Shown piece after piece: positions 14,101-27,130 of a DNA stretch of 64,000 nucleotides (position 1 is the first letter of the stretch; each line of letters starts with the position of its first letter). The notes under the pieces are model-generated. The model was not told the origin of the DNA, ran no database searches, and worked only from the letters and a program-made list of their open reading frames with translations. This DNA is from Cotesia glomerata (Eukaryota; Arthropoda; Insecta; Hymenoptera; Braconidae): NCBI RefSeq assembly GCF_020080835.1, contig NC_058165.1, positions 8,779,771 to 8,843,770 on the forward strand, given 5' to 3'. A program made the position numbers and the translations under genes.

Positions 14101-15339
14101 TAATTTTTATTGGTACAAAAAAAAATATTCACCTCAAAAAAATTATTTCAATCCCGAAAATTTTCAGAAAAAAATCAAAGAAAACAAAATGTTGCTGTAT
14201 AGTAGTTTTTACAAATATAGAATAAGAGTGGCGTCATTGGGGCGACGTGTATTGATTGCAAACGATGATTCATGGGGATAGGCATGACGAGTCAGCCCCC
14301 GCGATATTCTGAGCGGGTGCAGCCCCTCTAGCACGCGTATGTACTTCGTTTTTCTCTCTCTTTCCTTGTACTCACTCCCCTTACTCATACAAACTCTCTA
14401 ACTATAGTTTCATACAGTCCCAATACTACACAACATAGATATAATATAGCACTGCAGACATACAGTCATATATATAGTCTAATAGGGTGACATGACGAGC
14501 TCGTATCAAGACTGTCCAGAATTTTCCACGTAAACTCCGACCTTCCTTTCCCGTTTTGCTATCTAGACACGCTGAAATTATTAGTATAATTCTTATTTAT
14601 TATTTTTACTCTACTCTGTTTTAGCATGATCGATATCTGTTTACTTATTCATAACTCATAACTCCCATCACCTCAATTATAACAATTTTTTCTGTATAAA
14701 TCCATAATATAAAAACTTTTATTAAATAATTAATTTTATCAAATCAGTGGAAATTAATTGAATATGTTGTTGTTATTTCTCTCATGTCTGCCATGAACTC
14801 CAAAAATCTGAATAAAAAGGGACGGGTTTGGTTATTTTTAGCAAATTTTTTTCAACATCCGATACCACCATTTCGTTCTGAATCTCAGCCTAAATATAAA
14901 AATTTAAAAAATACAACAAAGAAATCAATTTTTATTTCTGGCAATGATTTTAATGTTTTAATTTATTGAGAGTTAAAAAATGGCCAATAATAACGCAATA
15001 GCGTAAAAGCGAGTAAAGTAAGAATTGCGATTTTAAGGAGAAAACTTGTTGTGTAGTCGGGGTAGGGGATGAGGGGCCAGGGAGTGAAACCGCGGTTTTA
15101 TGTTGAGTATTATACTCTTGACCGATGCATCTGGTTTGCACATTCAAGGTCGGCCAATAAACTTTAGTACACACCAGCTAAGCATAAAGAGAAGAAATTT
15201 GTTTGTTAGAGTCTTTAAATGCACTTGCGCAGTCATCCAAGGCCACGACTCGGGATTTATAAATAAAAGTGTATTTATCTTTTGATAAATTAGTTAAAAG
15301 TCAAGCTTGTACCTATTTTCTTTAATTAATCATCGGTTT

Positions 15340-15465
15340 TAGTGATAATGAGGGTAATAGAAAATTAAAAAAAATTTTTTTTTTTTTGTAAAAAAAGAAA
15401 GTCTTGAGCCGGGAATCGAACCCTGGACCGTGTCATTTCTTTTGGAGCGCAGTTGATGAAGTCTT
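15340..15465 (-). repeat. tRNA-like B-box relic next to an A/T tract (SINE-like)
   Basis: On the minus strand the sequence reads GGTCCAGGGTTCGATTCCC followed by GGCTCAAGAC and a long A/T tract (15366-15400). GGTTCGATTCC is a good B-box. No convincing A-box or acceptor pairing was found, so a SINE relic is more likely than a tRNA gene. Confidence 0.4.
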
Positions 15466-18400
15466 TAAATTGTTTTCACTTTAAGTGGCTGTATCTTTTC
15501 AACTATTGGAAAATTTGATTTTTCGTGAGGAACGAAATTATAGAAAATTTAATTTTCTTTCGAATTAACTCATGTAAGATTTTTTATGATCAATTTGAAA
15601 GATAAGAATCGAAAAATAGTTAATCTGCGGATAAAAATAAAAATTACGCAAGGATCGAGGCTGAATAAAAGAAGTTGAAGCCAAATATCTGATTGGCATC
15701 GCGGTCAGGTTATAGACAAGAGATCCGGAGTTTCGGGGCTTCCAGATCTTATTTCCGGAAGATACGGTGACTGATATTAAAGAGGGCTGGTGAAAAAAGG
15801 ATAAAGTCGAGCAAAAACTACAAAGGCTACAAATAAGAAGAATAAGCGACATGACTTTGAGCGTGAAACAATTTTTTAATCGAGTTAAAATAGCTTTCGA
15901 GTGACACTGGCAGTTCATTTTATCTTCACTATGTTCGTTACTTTACTTCAATCCAGTATTAGTATTAGTGGTAATATAACGTACTCTAATTCAATGCAAT
16001 GCTATATTATTTATTATTATTTATATATAGTAATAGTAATATAACGATGGAAAGAAGAGAAGCAGAGAACTGGACGGCACTCTTGTGAATAGTTACGAAC
16101 GACAGTTACCAAAGAGAAGACCACTTATCGCGAGAGATAAAACGTTAATTCGATACTTCCTGTTCTCTCGCGAGGCTAGTCAGATTTTGCAATACGATTA
16201 ATCGACACTATATTATTTGAAACATTACGTATTATTTTTTAGATAAATGAAATATTTCAACAAATTGCTGAGATTTTTAGATTTTTGAGATTTACATTGA
16301 GCTGTAATTTATTGGAATTTTTTTTTTTAATTCTTATCAACTCGAAAAAAATTAAAAAAAAAAAGGCGTCATAAATGTGATCAAAATTTATTAAAATGTG
16401 ACATAGAATAACCTGTAATCTATCAAAATTTTCCATAATAATTATGGAAATTTTCAATATAAATGGCTTATGGCCTGGAAATGGCTTATAATTTTAATTA
16501 AAATTAAAGTAAATATTATCGTCCATAGTTCCTGAGATAAAAAATTTATTTAATTAAAATTTTTTATTAAAGGAACTAATTGTTTTTCTTAATTCGTCAT
16601 AAAAATAACTCATAATTTTTCAAAATTCTCCATATTATTTTATGATCAAATACATAAAAGAAGTTGTTTTGATTTTTTAAATTAGTATTGAATCTCTTTC
16701 AAAATTTTTTGTAAAAAAAATATCTTCATATTATTATTTCTCAAAAATCTCTGCTAAATATTATAAAGTATAAACTAAAGAAAAAAAAATCAACCAAAGA
16801 GCAATAAAAACGAAAAAATAAATGTCCAATATTTTCTAGTGATTTCTTCAGGGAGATAAAAAGTAATCAATTATTTCTGCAGACTGCGCTTGACCTCTTG
16901 GCTTTTTCCGATACTCATTTTATCTTTTCTCCATTATTCATTAATTATTATTAACAATTTAAAACTAATGAAAATCTTCAATGAACCGAAGAAAAAATCT
17001 CGAGAAAAAAGTGAGTTATCAATGATCAGTTATCAGTAAGCGGAGATTATTATACATATGAATGCTAGGTACCTTCGAGTAATAGTTACATTGTATGTGT
17101 CTTGCCGCTGTTAATACTCTATCCTATTTACTACTACATATAAAACTCGACTCTCATATATAATAATACTGAATGTACAACTCTTAAAAGCATGAGTCAT
17201 ACTCCTATCTTCTGAGAGAGTGCAATACTCCCTAGATATCCGACATTCTCTTTTCCTGTAACTCGCTTACTTATACTTAACTTAGTCTTACATTACCCGA
17301 GATGAGGGAATTTACGACACAACTACCTACATTCTACATGTATATTATTTATCTTTATCTTTCATTAAAATTTATCATTTTTAAATAATAACACCAACAA
17401 TAACATTTACAATCTAAAAAGTTATCTGACCTACATTTTTAATAATAAAAAATTTTTTTATTTTATTTCATTCTGTTCTAACACTAATTATCTCACAATT
17501 ACAATAGTCATTTTAGTAATTATAAAAAATTGCCTATTTATTTTTCTTGGCAGAAGTTTTTTCATGTGTAGGTTCCAATTTTAAATTAAAAAAAAAAAAA
17601 ATAATTTGGGTTATTTTAAACTTGATTGTTTAGAAAAGAAAAATTTTAAACGTCGAAAATTAAAAAAATTCCTGAGTAAAGTCTGAGTACGCAGGTATAC
17701 GGGTGAAGATCATGTACAATAGATGATATGAGGATGTTCATTGGCTGTTCGGTTACTCATACTTGTAACTGTGATGATTAGTTGTTTGTGTATTGATAGA
17801 GGTATAGGTAAGGTAGGTATGAGTAGACGGATTTATAACAACCGGTTTATGACCGTTTTCGCGAGACGCCTTCATCTTCTATTCCACTCGATCTTCTAGA
17901 TTGTAGATTTCTAGGCTTACATTTTTTAAATTTTATTCAGTAAATGCTTTTTCAGGACTATTTCATTCTATTGCTATGGATTTGATTGGATTGGAATGTT
18001 GCTTTTTTTATTCAATTTATAAGCTGTAAGCTATAAGCTACTGCTGGTGATGGATTATCTCGGTGATTAATTGAGATCGGATGGGGGTCATTACAATTCG
18101 AATAATTTTATTCTGGTACTGGACTAGAGGCACTGAAAACCGTAAAGTGTAATTGATGATTTGATGATTAATGGTTGATCCCGCCTGCTCGAAATAATTG
18201 TAATTGTGAGAAAAATTGATAAAAATTTTGGGGTGGATTTAAAATATTTTTCAATAAAGTTGTCAAAGAAATTTAATTTTTTAATTTAAGAAAATTTGAA
18301 CTAATGGAGCCATTATTAATTAATACGAAATTTGATTAGTTATTTTTACACTTGTAGTTGAAAGCCCTATCCATTTATTTACCAGGTTTACCAACAAATA

Positions 18401-19425
18401 ACCACTCTCCAAAAAAAAAACAGAACCACTACATTTAAATAACGATGAACGATTGAGTATTTAAATTTATTTTTAGTAATTATTCTATTTCCTAAAGTCT
18501 TTTAGCTTGATTATTACGCTTAATAACATAAACTACTTGACTTTGATAAAATGGTCGGTACAATACACAATAATAACAACTATAACAATACAACTATCTA
18601 TCTACTTATTTTATTTTGTATTTTAACTTTTTAACTCGATCAAACAACTTTAATAAAGCGATAAATACATAAATGTATGTACATATTACTAGAAGAATTT
18701 AAGAGGACATAGATATCATCATCATCGTCTTCATCTTGAATCTTAGGATTTAATGTCATTTAACAAAACATTAAAGAGAAGACGTTTTATTAATTCTCTT
18801 GTATCTTTTCATACTCTAACTCACATTTATATACTTATACTTATATTTATATTTAAAGTCGCGCATTGCGACTCAAAATAGTTTTCGCAACGCCCTCGTA
18901 TCTTTTACTCTACTCCATATGATTATTTAGTTCTTTTATTTATTTTTTTTATTGTGTATACTCGCGTATGTCCTCGGTGAAACGCTAGAGGTTAAGGTCG
19001 AGGCATTTTTGGATATCTCTTTTTAAATATTTATCTTACTTTAGGTTTTATTTTTTTGTCTACAAATATTATTGTGTTGATTTAATAAATATAAATTTTT
19101 TAGGTAAATTTTTTTGTTATTTCAATAGGAAATAGGAAGAGAAATTTCGGGTGATTTTTTTGTGTGATAAATAAATGAATAGTCTTTTAGGGTTTGAAGT
19201 TTTTGAGAGGATGGTTTTATCACCGTAAGGTAATATTAAATAAGTTAAAATATTGTTTTGTTGAGATATTTTTTTTTTAATTTAAAAAAAATTCTAAATC
19301 TTTTTTATGAAGATTTTAAATAAATTAAGGGTGAAAATTATGCGTAACTTTTAAGAGGAGTTTTTAAAAAGATTATCGTTACTGTAATAAATTAAAAAAA
19401 AAAAAAATAGAATAAAAAAGAAAAA

Positions 19426-20105
19426 AGTTTGGAAAATCCAAAAGTGCACGCCTCATAACGCTCATTTATTTTTTAAGAAAAAATAAATTGTGTAACTGAA
19501 AAAAAAAAAAAAAAAAAAATTATAATTAAGTAATTTCTTACAGAGTATTTTTTTTTTTTAAATATCAGCGTCCTTTTTTCTTGTTATATGCGCACGCAGT
19601 CTAAAAAAATCTAGCTTTATCAAGTGGCGCCATAGTTTTCACGTGACAAATAAGAAAAATTCGTTTGTCTTTGTACGGTTATATCGTAATAAATTTTAAT
19701 AAAAATTCAATTTAAAAAAAAAATACGTAAACTAGGCTACTGACATGAAATACAGACCCAGTTCATCGCATTCGTAAACTAATAAAAAAGGTCCGGTCTT
19801 GAAATATCAATTTGTTCGGGAGTAATCATTGGTACATCCAAAATGGGGTGACATCCGGACGTCCACGAAAAATTTTTTTCAAAACGTTTTTTTTTTTTTT
19901 TTCAAAATAGCTACATGAAATGATTTTAGAAAGTAAAAGATGGTTTAATTTAAGTGTTTTCTCCGTGTACATCTACTTATATTATTGTATAAGTGTAATA
20001 TGGTTGTGATAGAGATATTTAAAAATCACAAAATTGCTTGACCTTGACGAGTCGAGTATAAAGCACAACCTCACGCGCTTCGCGATATGAGGCGTGCAAA
20101 ATCTA
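19426..20105. mobile_element. Non-autonomous DNA element, copy A of the GCACGCCTCAT family
   Basis: The left end reads GGAAAATCCAAAAGTGCACG, then 'cctcataacgctc'. The right end reads CGCGATATGAGGCGTGCAAA. GCACGCCTCAT and ATGAGGCGTGC are exact reverse complements, so the unit of about 680 bp has terminal inverted repeats. Two related copies lie at 21464-21730 (truncated) and 24624-25217. It has no coding potential, so it would depend on a transposase elsewhere. Confidence 0.6.
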
Positions 20106-20871
20106 AAACAAAGACAAACACCTCGATGATATCACTGACGGTAATTACCGCAATTATCCACGATTAATTAGTCACTTATTCTACCCTTGATGTACACAAG
20201 AAATCGTGGCATCTTCTAGTCGCGCAGACTCCATCAACGATCCTCATCCTCTCATCCAGTACAAAATAAGAGTGTTATGTAACTATATATAAAGCATCTA
20301 CATACACTCTATAACTGCTCCAGTCTTTAGTCAGCTTTGTTCACTAATTAATTGCTCATTAATCTAATCAAGAATCAATTAAAAAAGCATCCAACGAGAA
20401 TAAAATAAAAGTTGATATAATAAAAAAAATTATGTAACTAAGAACAACCGGATCGTAAACGTCCATCCCTCCCCTTTTCGAGAGAATACGCGGAATGCGG
20501 GGGAGAATAATATATATATGTACATGGTGAGTAAAGTAGACGTATATAGTTATAGTAGGGCACGGAATGGTGAACAGCTGCCACTGGAAAGGTTTTCAGT
20601 GGCCCCATAACCCCCATGCGATTCATCGAAGCGTTGGAGCAGCCCGTGGGCTGTAGCATCTACTCATATATATGTATATAATAGTATAGCCACGTTTAAC
20701 TTCTTACTACTTATACTTCAATATAATATAATACTATATGTACTCATACTCTAGTACAGTTTTACTATACAAGCATACTCTATTTTTTCGCTTTTAAATA
20801 AAAGGATAAAGCCATGCTCAAGTAGTTCTTGACAATTTCGATAATCTTTACAAACACTGTCAGCCTTTTTG

Positions 20872-21045
20872 TGTACGGACCAAATGTACGCTTTTTTCCA
20901 TTAAAATTGATTTGGATTTACAAAGTATTCAGATGGAGTCGCTAGTATTAATCTACTAAACAATTAAAAAAAAAAATTAATTGATATCTCTTTTAGTTTT
21001 AGAGATACGCTGCACCGTACGAATGTACAAATTTCTGTTTTCAGC
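20872..21045. repeat. Dispersed repeat fragment with GTACG words at both ends
   Basis: TGTGTACGGACCAAATGTACG lies at the left and CACCGTACGAATGTACAAAT at the right, with 'tagttttagagatacgctgca' before the second. It resembles the 'gtttttgagatacagcgaa' phrase of the copy at 11085, which supports common origin. Confidence 0.35.
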
Positions 21046-21463
21046 TAAACTCATCAAGCCATAAAAAAAAATTTTTGAAGTAAAACTTCTTTAGGCGCGA
21101 CTAGGGAGTAACTCAGATTTTTTTTCTGACGGAAGTAAGGCTTACTATAGTATGTGTAGTTTCCGCTATTCAAAAATAATAATTTGGATTGGTCGTAAGT
21201 AAATGTTGTATACTCCACGCTTCTTGACTTATACGCCAGCTAGTGGCAAATATTATAATCAATTAGGATTATTTATTTCCAATATTTTAAAACGGATCAT
21301 TTGTGAATAGCAAAGTGAATAAAAATTCAACAGTTTTAAAAAAATTATTTTAAATTGCAAAGTTTTTTGAAAATCTCTAAGTATACTTGTTTATTTATTA
21401 CTTTTGTAATAAATAAATTATTAATAAATTTTATGACGATTGGGACATTCTATAAAATTCAAT

Positions 21464-21654
21464 TTAGAAAATCCAAAAGTTCACGACTCATAATGCTCAT
21501 TTAATTATGAAATATTAAAAAAAAAAAAACATAAGTCGTTCAAAATTAGTTGCCGAAAAAACAGTCGTACTAGGAAGGTAATGCACAGTCGCCCCTGGTG
21601 GAATAAATGTACATAAATTGTATAGATATATCACCATCCATGTAAATTTTACAT

Positions 21655-21709
<55 letters not shown>

Positions 21710-21730
21710 TCATTATAGATATAGATATAC
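21464..21730. mobile_element. Truncated copy C of the GCACGCCTCAT family, ending in (AT)n
   Basis: Begins TTTAGAAAATCCAAAAGTTC, then 'acgactcataatgctcattta', matching the left ends of copies A and B. It then shares 'ggaataaatgtacataaattgtatagata' with copy B before running into an AT microsatellite. The right inverted end is missing. Confidence 0.5.
21656..21707. repeat. (AT)n microsatellite
   Basis: An uninterrupted AT dinucleotide run of about 52 bp, directly after the palindrome TCCATGTAAATTTTACATGGA. Confidence 0.95.
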
Positions 21731-21917
21731 AGTCTTCTGGCTTTTTCATTTAGTTAATTGTACATGAATGATACTGAATTACCTAACCATTCGCATTCGG
21801 TGGCCTACAATTTTCCTAAAGAATTAAAAAAAATCTGGAAAACGGTTGACCCTAAAGGCCATCCCTGCAACTTCCCGCTAATTCCATAAATAATCTCTTA
21901 AAATTGCACTTATGATG

Positions 21918-22022
21918 TTTTTGAGCTCTTCGAGCTCAAAAATATAATTTATATGTTATTTTGAGTTCTCTGAGCTCTTAGAGTAAGCTGTTCTAAGCTT
22001 TTGAGCTCTTCAAGCTCAAAAG
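21918..22022. repeat. Pair of GAGCTC hairpins
   Basis: Two hairpins 80 bp apart. At 21918-21942 the arms TTTTTGAGCTC and GAGCTCAAAAA (11 bp, perfect) flank a TTC loop. At 21998-22022 the arms CTTTTGAGCT and AGCTCAAAAG flank CTTCA. GAGTTCTCTGAGCTC lies between them. They form the left part of a composite repeat that continues into the ~155-bp repeats. Confidence 0.7.
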
Positions 22023-22059
22023 TCTGTTAGAAGCTTAATAAAACAGTATTTTTTAAATT

Positions 22060-22770
22060 TTCAAACTGCAATAATTTCTAAATGAATGAATCGATTTTCA
22101 CGTGGTTGGCAGTAATTTATGCAGATTTTCAGAATCTATGATATAATTCTGAATACAATCTGATCGAACCGAAAATCTTAGAGAAATTTGAAAAACTCAC
22201 TTTTTCCGAATTTTTTTGACATCGATAACCCACGAACCAATCAACCGATTTCCACGTTTTTGGTGGCGATCGACGTGATTTTATGGACTCTAACAATTGT
22301 TTTATTTTGTCAAAAACGATCCAAAAAGAAATGTCGAAGTTATGTGAAAAAATACTTTTTTCGAAATTTTTCGTTTTCGATAACTCTCGAACGAATCAAC
22401 CGATTTTGACGGGATTGGTAACAATCAGCGTGGTTTTTTAAACTTAAGAGCTGATTAGTTTTTGGAATTGATCGGTGAATCCGTTTAGAAGTTATTCCAA
22501 AAAAACGATTTTTTGAAAATTTTATTTTTGAGATTTCTCAAAATCTAGCGAATCGAATCGATTCAAATTTTCACGAAATTTAATGGCAATGATACTCTTT
22601 AGATCGCCACCTATTTCGATCTGATCGGCCGAGCCGTTCAAAAGTTATAAAAGGTTTACACACACACACACACACACAGCCGCACGGACACCATCGCGGG
22701 AATAGTCAGGGAAGCTTCCTGTGACCTTAAAACCTCGAGATCTGATGAAAATTTTTTGACCTATTTTGAG
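22060..22770. repeat. Interspersed repeat of four degenerate ~155-bp units ending in (CA)n
   Basis: The phrase 'aatcaaccgatttnnacg' or a close variant recurs at about 22088, 22241, 22395 and 22555, each followed by 'ggt(g/t)gcnntnnncgtgatt'. After the last unit comes AGCCGTTCAAAAGTTATAA, a (CA)n run (22658-22678), and the closing motif CCTTAAAACCTCGAGATCTG. This structure is common in interspersed repeats of insects. An open frame through part of it has no recognisable product. Confidence 0.65.
22658..22678. repeat. (CA)n microsatellite inside the interspersed repeat
   Basis: About ten CA dinucleotides between AAGGTTTA and GCCGCACGGACACCATCGC. Confidence 0.9.
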
Positions 22771-24623
22771 GTTTTTTTCCGTTTCTAGTAAACTAAATCA
22801 ATTTTTGAATAGTGTCAAATTAATCTCCATTATTATCTTGACAATAGTATGCAAAATATCGGTGACCGTCTCTCTTTTCTCATGCAAAAATTTCTCGCGA
22901 CAAAAATTGTCCGCAATAATTTCTTGCACAATATTTTTTCACACAAAAACCATAGTAAAAGGGCCATGTTAATGTTTTTTTTTTTTTAGAAATAATTGTA
23001 CTTAATTGTAAATAATTGGGAGAAATTTTTGCTGAGAAATTTTGGCGGGATTAATAAAGGCGGGGAGCCAAATATAATTAAATTATAATGTGATATTTAT
23101 TATTCAAGTTAAAATTTAATCATTTCAGTGATATATGCCGTCAACGCCAAATAAGTTTTACTTCAATCGCGCATAAAGGCTACACGCACACACTTTTTTT
23201 TTGTTAATTATTTATGGTAATAATATTAGTAGACTTACATGCTTTTTTTTTTGTTTTGATCAAAAATTTTATGTAAAAAAAAAAAATTCAATTCCGTATT
23301 TGTAAATTTCGGGTAAAATTAATTCTTTCGACCGCTATCACCAGACTAGCACATTTACGCCCAAATTCTAAAAATAAATAATAATTAGTGACAGTAGAAA
23401 ATTGTAGGTTGTCAAAATCTCAATCAAAAATCACAATATCAAATTAAAAAAATTAAATAATAAAAATTAGTACAAGATACCTGAATTTCGAGTTATATGT
23501 AGTATAATATAGAATAATATATTAATGACGGTTGAACAATTTCGAAAGTTATTTGAGTATGACAAATGATACATCGAAGCCCAAAATATAATATATATAA
23601 AAAAAATATACTACGATACAATATTAAACATATATAAACGTGAGAATGTCCACTCGTTAATTTGGATCGAGTATATCGCTTATACTTATTTAAAAAAAAA
23701 ATGAAAACCGTAGTAAAATAAATAAAATAAAAGTTTTGCCCGCAATATCTCTAAAGAACCAGTTCTCGCGTTAAATTGACGGTTCTCACGCACCAGACTC
23801 TACTCTCTTACTCAGACCCTGGTGAAGGTACACACACACATGTAATACTCTTGTCTGTACATGTAATACATAATACCAGCAAGTAGTGAGTGTTATGTAG
23901 GCTTCATTGGATTGGAGTAATTACACGGGGCATCAAGCCTCAAACAATCAACACCAAGATGCTATGAGAACCGCTGGGGATGTTGCTGCCTATGCGGGAT
24001 AAGAGATGCGACCTGATGCTGTTATGTTTTATTATTATCATCATCATTTTTATTTTATTTTATTTGCTTTTTTGTTATTTTGTCTTTTTAAACGCCGGAC
24101 AACGGGAATGGCGTTGCTCACACATGTACATGGATCTTCAACATTAAAACTAAACACTATACTATATACTCCATATAATCTGCTATGCACTATCGTACTA
24201 TTTTGAAGGCCAAGGGTACCCTGAATCATCTGTAATTTTTATTTTTATAAGTACTATTGTTATTTTTTCTTTGTTAATTATTTGTAATTAAAACGTAGTA
24301 GTCGTAAGATATTAGCTGTGAATTATTGTTTTTTTTTTTTTTATTACTTACAGAACAATTAAATTATTAGTCTCACGCGTGAGTCACTAAAAAATACTGA
24401 GATAAAGAGTAAATAATAAAAATATTAATAATGGGTTTGTATGAGCAATCTATGCAGAAAATTGATTTGTTTTTTAATATTATATTTCTTTGGAGCATTT
24501 GCTCGTGTGTTTTTTATTGTTTTAATTATGAAAATCTTTTAGTAATAATTATTATGAAAATTTTCAAAGCAACATGAAAATTTTGAAGTCTCAAAATTTT
24601 AGTAGAACTTTGTTACGAGATAG

Positions 24624-25217
24624 AAAAAAGTTTGGAAAATCCAAAAGTGCACGCCTCATAATCTCATTTTTTACAATAAAATTGATTATAATAAAATATA
24701 AAAAGCAAAATGATAAAAAACAGAAAACTGCTATGGTTTAGGGGCGCTATAACTCTAAGGTGAGGAAAAAAAATACTATAATAAAATGTATAGATAGATA
24801 TACAAAAAAATCCGGTCATATATTAGTTTTTTATAAATAATAATTTAATGGAAGTGAATTGAACGCTCATATTAATTAAGAAAATCCGTCGTGTGTTACT
24901 TTAGATAATAAAAAAAAAAATTATTCCGGTACGATCATTTTTTCGACCAATTTCCCTGCCACATACACCCATTTATACACGGACATCCAGAAAAGATTAT
25001 GTTTAATGTTATTATTTAGTATGTTAAAAAAAAAATTGTTATTGAAATATATTTTATGTGCCTGACAAATTATTTGACTTGATATAAGTGTACTCATATT
25101 AACCTGTAAGTGCGATATAAATTACAAAAATTCAATTTCAGTTTCAAAAAAACTGTTTTTTTCGAAATGTCGAGAGTAGAGCACAACCTCAACGCTTCGC
25201 TTATGAGTCGTGCAATT
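24624..25217. mobile_element. Non-autonomous DNA element, copy B of the GCACGCCTCAT family
   Basis: The left end reads AAAAGTTTGGAAAATCCAAA, then 'agtgcacgcctcataat'. The right end reads CAACGCTTCGCTTATGAGTC, then 'gtgcaatt', an imperfect inverted match. About 594 bp with no coding potential. Its interior aligns by eye with copy A ('ggggcgctataactctaaggtga' against 'gtggcgccatagttttcacgtga'). It is older or more diverged than A. Confidence 0.55.
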
Positions 25218-26968
25218 ACGTTAGTATTTTTTTTATCATATAAATAAAAAAAATATTACATTAATGATGAAAATTTTCAGTAAAAAAAAAAAAAAACATA
25301 TGTATAAAAACTTGAGGATTTTAGTAATGCTTATCTTTGAGAGAAGAAAAGCTTAAGTATTTTCTAACACACCCTAAAAAAATAATCCCCTAAACCAACA
25401 ATCTAAAAGTTATCGTCACTCAAACTTTAAATTAACTCCCCTACATATGTATTCATTCTACATATCTCAATTTACAACCGTAAAATATTAATCCGATAGT
25501 TTCGACATTAATCCCACCTAAAAATGCCTATCATTGAACCCCTATCGACATAAGATTTCACTCGTATAAAAAATTAATGCGTTAGAAAAAACTATAATGT
25601 TTCAATTTATCAAAAGTTAATGTGTGATAAATTAATTAAAAATATTATAACATGAAATGTGTTTAAAAATGAAAAAATATTGAAGTATTGAGACTGGAGA
25701 CGGGGTCTCATTTAAAGGTAAGTTTCTTGACATGTCAAAGAATTAAGTACAAACAAAAATGAAAATATAATTAAATGACAGTGTTGTTAAAAGGATGTTT
25801 GCAGTATTTTTTCTGCGATACAAATAGAAACCGGAACTTAAAGGTTCGTGCGCAGAATCGATTATAATCGAGCTCGAGCAACTGCACAACTCCCGTACTG
25901 GTCGTGCATAAGAAACAGCCCCGGAGAGGGTTTTGTTCATCCACCAAATTCAGCTACACCATTCCCGGGTCATATTTATATATATTTATGTCAACTCCAA
26001 CACATATGTTTATGTTTATGTACATCCATATCAATTAAAACCGATGCTTTCCTACCTCACCTATAAGAAATGTCAGACAATTAAACATTTAAATTCAAAT
26101 ATTTAATTTACATTCGCATACCAATCAATTATTAATATTCAGTAGGCTAAATTATAAAAAGTTCATCAATAGTAATAATAAAATTATTGATCAAATATTT
26201 TATAAAAAACTTTTAATTCAATTTTTTTAATAAAATTAATCATAAAAAATTTTTTTAATTCATTTCTTCTGAAGAAATTTTAATAAAAAAATTTCTCTGT
26301 TATTGGAAAATTTTTAATAATAATACAAATTTTTTTATTGTAATTTAAATAATAATAATAATTATTATTATTATTATTATCAATTTTAAATCAGTCCAAA
26401 AATTTTTTTATTATTTTGCAAATTTATAATTTTCTTTTTATCAAGTTCAAAATTTCCAAAAAATTTCAAACTACTAATTTCACACTTATCAGAATGATAT
26501 TTAATTTTAATAAAATAAAAATTTGTATTTAAAGAATTATTGATCAACAATTGAAAATGATAATTAAAAATGGTAATAATAATAGTAATTATAAATTATC
26601 AATGCCAATTGCAGTTCAATGGTGATAATTTACATCGGCGGCTACGACGTAAATGTCAGATGAAATTAAAATTCAAAAATTTCCACCTAACTAAATTAGT
26701 TATTCAGCTGATAATTGGAGTAAATAAAATAAAGCAATAATTGTGAAAAAAAAATCAAGAGTGAATCGGACCTTGGAGTAATGGAGGAAGTTGATTTGAT
26801 AAATGCACGTGCAATTCGGCAGGAGCCGGCCGGCGTCCAAGCGTACGAGGACCAGAAACAACGCCATAGAGGTTTTTGCATAAATCTCGCACTTTCGAGC
26901 TTGTTTGTACATTTTTTAGTAAATTATAATGATTATTAATACAATGTTGTAATTAACTAAGTACTTAC

Positions 26969-27130
26969 GTGTGAGAAAAATAGTTGAAGCACAAAAATCG
27001 GCGGGAGCACTTGTATTTAACACTTTCCTCACGATCCTTGTCTAGTCTGGTTAGTTCACTCAACTTGACGCCGAAACTTGTGCGCATTTCCCCGCGCGCA
27101 TTTTCATCCTGCCTATAGCGCACGACACAC
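26969..27130 (-). other. Candidate non-coding first exon and promoter on the minus strand
   Basis: A GC-rich patch in AT-rich DNA. On the minus strand it ends TTCTCACAC|GTAAGT, a very good splice donor, with the intron starting at 26968. It contains short ATG frames but nothing recognisable, so I read it as a 5' leader. It could be spliced to the acceptor at 4313 of the Akap200-like gene, which would create a 22.6-kb intron and a head-to-head arrangement with SMC1. No core promoter motif is unambiguous. The right boundary is a guess. Confidence 0.3.

Larger units (their letters stand above)
4314..26968 (-). other. Long non-coding stretch, putative first intron of the Akap200-like gene
   Basis: About 22.6 kb with no recognisable coding exon on either strand. 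If the leader exon at about 26969-27130 belongs to the Akap200-like gene, this is a single intron; otherwise it is upstream DNA. It is very AT-rich, with short GC-rich islets (7595-7680, 8035-8080, 11575-11640, 14255-14345, 20450-20660) that could be regulatory. It contains most of the interspersed repeats listed separately. Intronic function is inferred only from the acceptor at 4313 and the donor at 26968. Confidence 0.35.
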
